Positions 59,393-64,000 of a stretch of DNA of 64,000 nt are shown here, one piece after another. The first letter of the stretch is position 1; every line of letters begins with the position of its first letter. Under the pieces are notes generated by a model. That model was given only the letters and a program-made list of their open reading frames with translations, was not told where the DNA came from and made no database searches. The stretch is from contig JAHHSH010000001.1 of the NCBI GenBank assembly GCA_020025345.1, positions 1 through 64,000 of the forward strand. The letters are read 5' to 3'. The stretch is from Oscillospiraceae bacterium. Lineage in GTDB: Bacteria; Bacillota; Clostridia; Oscillospirales; Oscillospiraceae. Position numbers and translations under genes: made by a program.

Positions 59393-59526
59393 GCCCCACC
59401 GCCGCTCTTTTTCCTTTTTAGCACTATGTACAAAACCAGTCCTTCATCTTTAGTATTTTTAACCTCTTGCTTTTCTGTTTTACCTCCCCCCTTTTTACGT
59501 CAGAACTGCATTTCGAGAAAAAACCG

Positions 59527-59556
59527 TTTACATCACCCCATATTTTGTGGTATAAA
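59527..59556 (+). promoter_or_regulatory. Promoter of trmB
   Basis: TTTACA (59527-59532), 18 nt, TATAAA (59551-59556), 50 nt before the start codon. Confidence 0.55.
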
Positions 59557-59606
59557 GGAAATTGAAATTTTACAGCCAAAGGCTGTTTCAGGAGGATGTA
59601 CCCACC

Positions 59607-60293
59607 ATGCGCATGAGAAAGAAAAAGAACCTGCAACCCAGAATGGAGGCCTGCCGCACACTTTGGATCACGGATCCTTTTGAACATAAGGGCCGCTGGC
59701 GTGAGCTGTTTCCCCAGGCCCGTGAGATTCGGGTAGAAGTAGGCTGCGGCAAGGGCCGCTTCACTGCCGAAACAGCTGCCGCTGAACCCGACGTACTGCT
59801 GATCGCTGTAGAGAAAGTACCGGACGCTATGGTCGTCGCCATGGAGCGATGCCGCGATGCAGGGCTTAAAAACGTATTCTTCGTAGACGGTGATGCCGCC
59901 ACGCTGCCAGAGATGTTTGGCAGCGGCGAGATCGACCGCATCTATATCAACTTTTGTGATCCGTGGCCCAAGAGCAACCAGGCCAAACGCCGTCTGACCC
60001 ACGGTAATTTCCTGAAAATTTATCGTCAGGTGTTAAAGATGGGTGGAGAGATTCACTTCAAGAGCGACAACGACAAGCTGTTCGCCTTCTCCGTAGAGGA
60101 GATCCCCCAGTTCGGCTTTGCTCTTTCAGAGGTGACCACAGATCTTCACTCTAACGGTCCCGTCGGTGTCATGACCGACTACGAGGCCAAGTTCTATGCC
60201 GAGGGCAAGAACATCAACCGCTGCGTTGCCACGATGGTTCCTTGGGAGGCCCCGGCGGCAACAGCTGAAGAAGCTGCAACAGACGAGCAATAA
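59607..60293 (+). CDS. trmB: tRNA (guanosine(46)-N7)-methyltransferase
   Basis: TrmB makes m7G46 in tRNA variable loops using S-adenosylmethionine. The 228-residue protein has the cofactor site VEVGCGKGRFTAETA (about 37-51), the INFCDPWPKSNQAKRRLTHGNFL catalytic segment (about 115-137), and the C-terminal substrate part TDYEAKFYAEGKNINRCVATM. ATG 59607 follows AGGAGG at 11 nt; ATG 59613 is also possible. The C-terminus has an Ala/Glu-rich tail (about 212-228). Confidence 0.95.
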   Translation: MRMRKKKNLQPRMEACRTLWITDPFEHKGRWRELFPQAREIRVEVGCGKGRFTAETAAAEPDVLLIAVEKVPDAMVVAMERCRDAGLKNVFFVDGDAATLPEMFGSGEIDRIYINFCDPWPKSNQAKRRLTHGNFLKIYRQVLKMGGEIHFKSDNDKLFAFSVEEIPQFGFALSEVTTDLHSNGPVGVMTDYEAKFYAEGKNINRCVATMVPWEAPAATAEEAATDEQ

Positions 60294-60346
60294 TTCCCCA
60301 AAACTCGCGCCTTTGTTTTCCGCAGCCAAGGAAAACTTTTGCACAG

Positions 60347-60382
60347 AAAAAAGCCCTGCCGGAGTACATCCCGGCAGGGCTT
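60347..60382 (-). terminator. Terminator beside trmB and a CnaB remnant
   Basis: A 12-bp perfect stem (AAGCCCTGCCGG at 60351-60362, CCGGCAGGGCTT at 60371-60382) with six T only on the minus strand (60347-60352). It immediately follows the CnaB remnant on that strand and was probably its terminator. Confidence 0.8.
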
Positions 60383-60383
60383 C

Positions 60384-60490
60384 TCTGTTATCTTTCACCG
60401 TGATTTTCTGATCGGCAGCCAGCGTGTATCCGTCCGGTGCGGTGGTCTGATGCAGCATAGTCGTAAATGTTGAGCAGGCTGTCAGTGGAG
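60384..60490 (-). pseudogene. Remnant of a CnaB-type surface protein
   Basis: The minus-strand translation contains LHQTTAPDGYTLAADQKITV, which closely matches the end of a CnaB (prealbumin-like, isopeptide-forming) repeat, typically LxETxAPxGYxLAADxxFTV. Only about 35 residues are recognisable. Upstream sequence is not a continuous match and there is no start. A terminator follows on the same strand, which suggests a surface adhesin gene whose body was deleted. Confidence 0.6.
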
Positions 60491-60571
60491 CCACCGCCTG
60501 CCGACTGGGAAAAGTCATCGATATTCGCAAACCTGCGAGAGAAACGGGGTCTGTAGTCACCCTTTTTAAGG

Positions 60572-60622
60572 GGAAAATAAGAAATCCGAGATTGGTTTTA
60601 TCAAACCTTTCTCGGATTTCTT
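60572..60622 (-). terminator. Long hairpin, likely terminator of the flavodiiron gene
   Basis: AAGAAATCCGAGA (60579-60591) and TCTCGGATTTCTT (60610-60622) form 13 bp, then a 2-nt mismatch, then GGTTT/AAACC. On the minus strand TTATTTT follows. It is 95 nt after the stop at 60717. The rest of 60491-60716 holds no gene I can support. Confidence 0.6.
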
Positions 60623-60716
60623 TCTTGCCGCCTTGTATCACCTGATTAAAAAGTTTTTAGCATTTCCTGCATCACTTTCTTATCCGGCATACGCAAACGG
60701 TTACACCTGCATTTTA

Positions 60717-62183
60717 TTAGTCTTTCTTTTCCACAAACTGATCGGCCGGGGCGTTGCACAGCGGGCAACGGAAGTCCGCCGGAACAGATTCGCCCTCATA
60801 GATGAAGCCGCACAGTGAGCAGACAAACTTTTTAGGCTCCGTCTTCTCATCAAAGTAGCTGGCATCTGCACCGCACAGGGGGCACTTATAGTCTTCAGGC
60901 AGTGCATCTCCCTCGTACACATAGCCACAGATCCGGCACACATAGCGCTTTTGCGGCTTGCCAGAAGCAGCCTCCGCGTGGCGCTCACGCTTCATATCCT
61001 CCACAATGAGGCCGGCCAGCCGCTCCAGCATCGGCTCCTGATGGGCCTTAAGCGCAGAGCGGATCGAGAGTGGATCTGCCAGCTCCTTCCAGCCCAGCGG
61101 CTCCAGAATCTTCTTCATGCCGCGGCCGGAAGTGGGTGCCCAAGAGCCGTTTTCAATCAGCAGATAGCTGCGATTCTGCAGGCCGTGAGCCACCAGATCA
61201 TGAAGCAACTGCTCCATGGTCACAAACACACCGGAATTATATGTAGTCGCTGCAAAAACAAGATGACTTGCCTTGAATGCTGCGGACACGATATAGGAAG
61301 CCGGTGTCACAGAGGTATCAAACATCTTCACCCGCACACCCTGCTCTGCCAAACGGCAGGCCAGAATATTGGCTGTGTTCTCCGTGTGACCATAGACGGA
61401 GGCATAGGCGATGACCACGCTCTTTTCCTCCGGTTCCCAGCGGCTCCACAGATCGTATTTCTCGAGAATCCAGCCCAGATCCTTGCGCCAGACAAAGCCG
61501 TGGAGAGGCAACAGCATCTCGATCTGCAGCTTGGCAGCCTTCTTCAATACCGCCTGCACCTGCTTGCCGTACTTACCCACAATATTGCTGTAGTAGCGGC
61601 GTGCCTCGTCCAGATAATCCCGCTCAAAATTCACCTCGTCGGCAAAAAGCTGGCCATTGATAGCGCCGAAGCAGCCAAAGGCATCCGCCGTCATCAGCAG
61701 ACGATCCGTCCGGTCATAGGTCATCATGACCTCGGGCCAGTGAACCATGGGTGCCTCGATGAATTCCAGTGTATGCCGACCGGTGCAGAGAGTATCCCCC
61801 TCCTTCACGGTGGTGATGTTCTTTCCGGCAGCAGTATCAAAGAACTGACCCAGCATCGTGGCAGCCTTAGCCGTACACAGCACCTGCAGATGCGGGAAAC
61901 GCAGCAGCAGTTCCTCCACCAGTGCCGTATGGTCCGGCTCCAGATGTTGAACAATGAGATAGTCCAGCTCCCGGCCATCCAGCTCATGAAGCAGGTTCTG
62001 CCGGAATGTCTCGACAACAGCACTGTCCGCGGTATCAAAGAGCACCGTCTTTTCGTCCTTCAAGAGATAGCTGTTGAAGGAGATGCCGTCCGGCACGCCG
62101 AATACGCCTTCAAACATGGCAAGACGTCGTGCGTCAGCTCCCACCCACGTATAATCGTCATTAATCTTCCTCGTACAATACAT
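60717..62183 (-). CDS. Flavodiiron protein (FprA-type) with two rubredoxin domains
   Basis: An oxygen or NO reductase that protects anaerobes. The 488-residue protein has an MBL-like diiron domain (about 1-250) with HLEPDH (80-85) and HGFVWR; a flavodoxin domain (about 255-395) with SVYGHTENTAN (FMN loop) and TTYNSGVFVTME; then two rubredoxin-like zinc or iron ribbons: CRICGYVYEGDALPEDYKCP (about 415-435) and CSLCGFIYEGESVPADFRCP (about 457-477). The usual enzyme is about 400 residues with no or one rubredoxin. It is transcribed alone. Confidence 0.93.
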   Translation of the reverse strand: MYCTRKINDDYTWVGADARRLAMFEGVFGVPDGISFNSYLLKDEKTVLFDTADSAVVETFRQNLLHELDGRELDYLIVQHLEPDHTALVEELLLRFPHLQVLCTAKAATMLGQFFDTAAGKNITTVKEGDTLCTGRHTLEFIEAPMVHWPEVMMTYDRTDRLLMTADAFGCFGAINGQLFADEVNFERDYLDEARRYYSNIVGKYGKQVQAVLKKAAKLQIEMLLPLHGFVWRKDLGWILEKYDLWSRWEPEEKSVVIAYASVYGHTENTANILACRLAEQGVRVKMFDTSVTPASYIVSAAFKASHLVFAATTYNSGVFVTMEQLLHDLVAHGLQNRSYLLIENGSWAPTSGRGMKKILEPLGWKELADPLSIRSALKAHQEPMLERLAGLIVEDMKRERHAEAASGKPQKRYVCRICGYVYEGDALPEDYKCPLCGADASYFDEKTEPKKFVCSLCGFIYEGESVPADFRCPLCNAPADQFVEKKD

Positions 62184-62305
62184 TGCATTCCCTCCATATT
62201 CTCTCAGTTTTTCGTAGTAAAAGTTTTCGTTTATTCTTTAACATTTTTATTGTAGCATAAAGCAAACAAAAAAACACGTCGCAAATGCAACATTTTTGAA
62301 ATTTT

Positions 62306-62346
62306 AAAGAAAAACACGCCCCGAAGCAATGCTTCAAGGCGTGTTT
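62306..62346 (-). terminator. Terminator of the infC-rpmI-rplT operon
   Basis: AAACACGCC / GGCGTGTTT with inner GAAGC/GCTTC pairing (about 62312-62346), followed on the minus strand by TTTTCTTT. Confidence 0.8.
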
Positions 62347-62365
62347 GCTTTTTAAGTTCAGAAAC

Positions 62366-62716
62366 TTAGGCCTTCTTGGCGATCTCGCACAGAGCGGTGA
62401 AAGCCACAGCGTCGTTGATTGCCATCTCAGAGAGCATCTTGCGGTTGATCTGGATACCGGCAACCTTCAGACCGTGCATGAAGGTGGAATAGTTCATGCC
62501 GTTCAGCTTGCAAGCAGCGCTGATACGGGTGATCCACAGCTGACGGAAGTCTCTCTTCTTCAGACGGCGGCTCACATAAGCGTAGGTCAGGGACTTCATG
62601 ACCTGCTCGTTAGCCATCTTAAAGTGCTTGGACTTAGCGCCCCAATAGCCCTTAGCCAGCTTCAGCGTCTTATTTCTTCTTTTACGCGCCATCATAGCGC
62701 CTTTAACTCTTGCCAT
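62366..62716 (-). CDS. rplT: 50S ribosomal protein L20
   Basis: A 116-residue, highly basic protein that binds 23S rRNA early in 50S assembly and represses its own operon. The long basic N-terminal helix ([32 protein letters not shown]) and the C-terminal domain with [28 protein letters not shown] are both intact. AGGAGGCAAT lies before the ATG. It is last in infC-rpmI-rplT. Confidence 0.97.
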   Translation of the reverse strand: MARVKGAMMARKRRNKTLKLAKGYWGAKSKHFKMANEQVMKSLTYAYVSRRLKKRDFRQLWITRISAACKLNGMNYSTFMHGLKVAGIQINRKMLSEMAINDAVAFTALCEIAKKA

Positions 62717-62750
62717 TTCTTATTGCCTCCTATTCTAACGAAATCGTATC

Positions 62751-62948
62751 TTATTTGTAAGGAATCATCTTGCGGACAGTAGCCTCGTTGGTTCTGTCAG
62801 CATAGGTGCCGGTGCGCAGACGACGGCCGCGCTTGGTGTCCTTCTTGGTCAGGATGTGGCTCTTGAAAGCGTGAGCTCTCTTGACCTTGCCGGATTTCGT
62901 CAGGTTGAAGCGCTTCTTGGCTCCGCTGTGAGTCTTCAGTTTAGGCAT
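62751..62948 (-). CDS. rpmI: 50S ribosomal protein L35
   Basis: A 65-residue large-subunit protein. The characteristic start [20 protein letters not shown], then [25 protein letters not shown], is complete. GGAAGGAG precedes the ATG. It sits 54 nt after infC and 34 nt before rplT, the conserved order. Confidence 0.97.
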   Translation of the reverse strand: MPKLKTHSGAKKRFNLTKSGKVKRAHAFKSHILTKKDTKRGRRLRTGTYADRTNEATVRKMIPYK

Positions 62949-63002
62949 AATAATTTACTCCTTCCAATGTTTTCTTCTGCATATTGCGTGAAGAACGCTA
63001 TT

Positions 63003-63521
63003 TTATTTACCGGTTTTCGGGGACAGGAACATGGACATATTTCTGCCTTCCATCTTGGCGGCCTTGTCCATGGTTGCTACTTCGGCACACATTTCTGCAA
63101 ACTTTTTCAGCAGATCCCGGCCGATTTCCGTGTGAGCCATCTCTCTGCCGCGGAAACGGACGGAGACCTTCACGCGGTTCCCATCTGCCAGAAACTTCTG
63201 CGCATTCTTCAGTTTGGTGTTAAAATCACCCACGTCAATGCCCGGAGACATGCGAATTTCCTTGATCTCCACCACATGCTGGTTTTTCTTTGCTTCCTTC
63301 TCCCGCTTGCTCTGCTCGAACTTGAACTTACCGTAGTTCATGAGCTTGCACACAGGCGGCTGTGCCTGCGGAGAAATCTTCACCAAATCCAGACCCTGCT
63401 CCTCTGCAATGTCCAGAGCCTCTGTCGAGGACATGATGCCCAGCTGTTCACCGGTGGCGCCGATGAGGCGAATCTCCTTGTCGCGGATCTCTTCGTTCAG
63501 TTGATGCACTACCTTGCTAAT
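63003..63521 (-). CDS. infC: Translation initiation factor IF-3
   Basis: IF-3 checks the start codon and keeps 30S subunits free. The 172-residue protein has the N-domain (LNEEIRDKEIRLIGATGEQLGIM), the linker, and the C-domain (KEIRMSPGIDVGDFNTKLKNAQKFL, RFRGREMAH). The start is ATT at 63521: GGAGGTG is 7 nt upstream and the product begins at the conserved place. No ATG lies at the correct distance; an ATG-started frame to 63581 runs into the leader terminator. AUU starts allow IF-3 to autoregulate in many bacteria. Confidence 0.93.
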   Translation of the reverse strand: MSKVVHQLNEEIRDKEIRLIGATGEQLGIMSSTEALDIAEEQGLDLVKISPQAQPPVCKLMNYGKFKFEQSKREKEAKKNQHVVEIKEIRMSPGIDVGDFNTKLKNAQKFLADGNRVKVSVRFRGREMAHTEIGRDLLKKFAEMCAEVATMDKAAKMEGRNMSMFLSPKTGK

Positions 63522-63675
63522 ACCGAAGCACCTCCAATCCAAAAATAAAAAACGCGAATGCTCATAGCATCCGCGCAGCAAGCAAAGCCCAGCTAATGGG
63601 CTCTCTTCTTACAAGCTGTTAACCTTTTCGCCACTGCTTAAGGTGAGGCGGATGCACCGACCTTCTTTGTTTTCC
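63522..63675 (-). promoter_or_regulatory. L20-type attenuator leader of infC-rpmI-rplT
   Basis: Minus strand. A terminator hairpin CGCGGATGCT (63566-63575) / AGCATTCGCG (63553-63562) with one G-U pair is followed by TTTTTTATTTTT (63541-63552). An upstream segment GCATCCGC (63648-63655) is complementary to the GCGGATGC of the terminator's first arm (63567-63574), so an antiterminator can form instead. In Bacillus, L20 binds the leader of this operon and promotes termination. The pairing is seen directly; L20 control is inferred from that precedent. Confidence 0.8.
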
Positions 63676-63680
63676 TTGAT

Positions 63681-63709
63681 ATTTTACTACAAGCAATGGA
63701 CTTTGTCAA
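63681..63709 (-). promoter_or_regulatory. Promoter of infC-rpmI-rplT
   Basis: Minus strand: perfect TTGACA (63704-63709), 17 nt, TAAAAT (63681-63686). Confidence 0.82.
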
Positions 63710-63716
63710 CAACTTT

Positions 63717-63744
63717 TTGTATATTTCTTTTGGCCGCTTATAAT
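63717..63744 (+). promoter_or_regulatory. Promoter of the Asn-rich peptide gene
   Basis: TTGTAT (63717-63722), 16 nt, perfect TATAAT (63739-63744). It diverges from the infC promoter. Confidence 0.6.
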
Positions 63745-63840
63745 TCTTATATACATTCAGAACTTTTTGCATTTTTTGCATATCCCGCAGATTTCCGGCA
63801 ACACTACCACAGTACACAACGTACAGAAGGAGGTGTCCTC

Positions 63841-63984
63841 ATGGACAATTACAAGAACGCCAAAGATAGCACCAAGAACAGCAAGGGCAGCCAGAGCCGC
63901 AATGCCAACAACACCAACTCCAAGAACGCCAAGAACGAGAACGCAAAAGGCGAAAACACCCGCAACGAGACCAACGCCCGCTGA
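63841..63984 (+). CDS. Small Asn/Lys-rich hydrophilic protein
   Basis: A 47-residue protein made almost entirely of Asn, Lys, Ser, Thr, Glu, Ala, Gly and Arg, with repeated KNAK/NENAK units. It has a single Tyr near the start and no hydrophobic core, so it is probably disordered. AAGGAGGT (63827-63834) lies 6 nt before ATG 63841, a near-perfect ribosome site. The composition resembles gamma-type or other minor small acid-soluble spore proteins of clostridia, but this is only a compositional guess. The promoter is 97 nt upstream. Confidence 0.65.
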   Translation: MDNYKNAKDSTKNSKGSQSRNANNTNSKNAKNENAKGENTRNETNAR

Positions 63985-64000
63985 CGTCCGGCAATAAACA

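Noticed and set aside
60126..60641. A single 171-codon minus-strand gene between trmB and the flavodiiron gene
   Set aside because: Only about 35 residues look like protein (CnaB end); the start lies in a hairpin and the end is antisense to trmB. Called a remnant instead.
1..64000. rRNA, tRNA, CRISPR arrays, prophage, integrases or intact insertion sequences
   Set aside because: I looked for these while reading both strands and saw no direct-repeat array, transposase or integrase, or tRNA-like cloverleaf with a conserved TTCGA arm. A dedicated tRNA or Rfam search could still find something small.

Overview
The window is a gene-dense, mostly ordinary chromosomal segment of a low-oxygen Firmicute (Bacillota). 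Family-level clues are a Gram-positive type PolC, RNase M5, an alaS T-box leader, an L20-type attenuator in front of infC-rpmI-rplT, YceD-L32, WalJ-RlmH and ComEC. A crotonyl-CoA to butyryl-CoA cluster (crt-hbd-bcd-etfB-etfA) and an FprA-type oxygen-scavenging flavodiiron protein point to a strict anaerobe that can make butyrate. Together with the fairly high GC of most genes this suggests a gut Oscillospiraceae/Ruminococcaceae-like clostridium; that placement is inference, not a database result.

Layout. 1-2.3 kb: PadR regulator with a DUF2812 partner and a secreted or anchored DUF1287 protein. 2.3-7.0 kb: plus-strand cell-envelope and housekeeping genes (murA, walJ, rlmH, DUF2007, phosphohexomutase). 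7.1-13 kb: short, often single-gene units on both strands (SGNH hydrolase, DUF1836, flavin-binding protein, PAP2-like, MBL hydrolase, two kinases, ClbS-like). 13.3-17.7 kb: minus-strand comEC-holA-rnmV-CYTH operon, then an RluA synthase. 18.9-24.1 kb: plus-strand yceD-rpmF, DUF512 radical SAM, der, plsY and an EamA transporter. 24.4-25.1 kb: self-contained XRE regulator and membrane protein. 25.2-36.0 kb: long minus-strand operon pyrH-frr-uppS-cdsA-dxr-rseP-ispG-polC-PPTase, which joins nucleotide, translation, isoprenoid, phospholipid and replication functions. 36.1-45 kb: RluA enzyme, lipoprotein, Mbeg1-like lipase, HIT protein, alaS with T-box, YoaK-like protein, and an AT-rich stretch with an alpha/beta hydrolase. 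45.2-50 kb: mltG-U32 operon, a 44-residue cysteine-rich membrane peptide, tmk, 3-methyladenine glycosylase and a HAD hydrolase. 50-53.5 kb: a broken XRE gene, greA, and a MocR regulator divergent from an ECF S-component and a DUF436 protein. 54.4-59.3 kb: butyrate cluster. 59.6-64 kb: trmB, a CnaB surface-protein remnant, flavodiiron protein with two rubredoxin domains, and infC-rpmI-rplT.

No rRNA, tRNA, CRISPR array, prophage or intact insertion sequence was recognised. I did not find a clearly new multi-gene system. The most interesting items are the MocR/ECF/DUF436 locus with an inverted-repeat operator candidate, the cysteine-rich micro-protein, the tandem-rubredoxin flavodiiron protein, the attenuator and AUU start of infC, and several decayed genes beside long hairpins.
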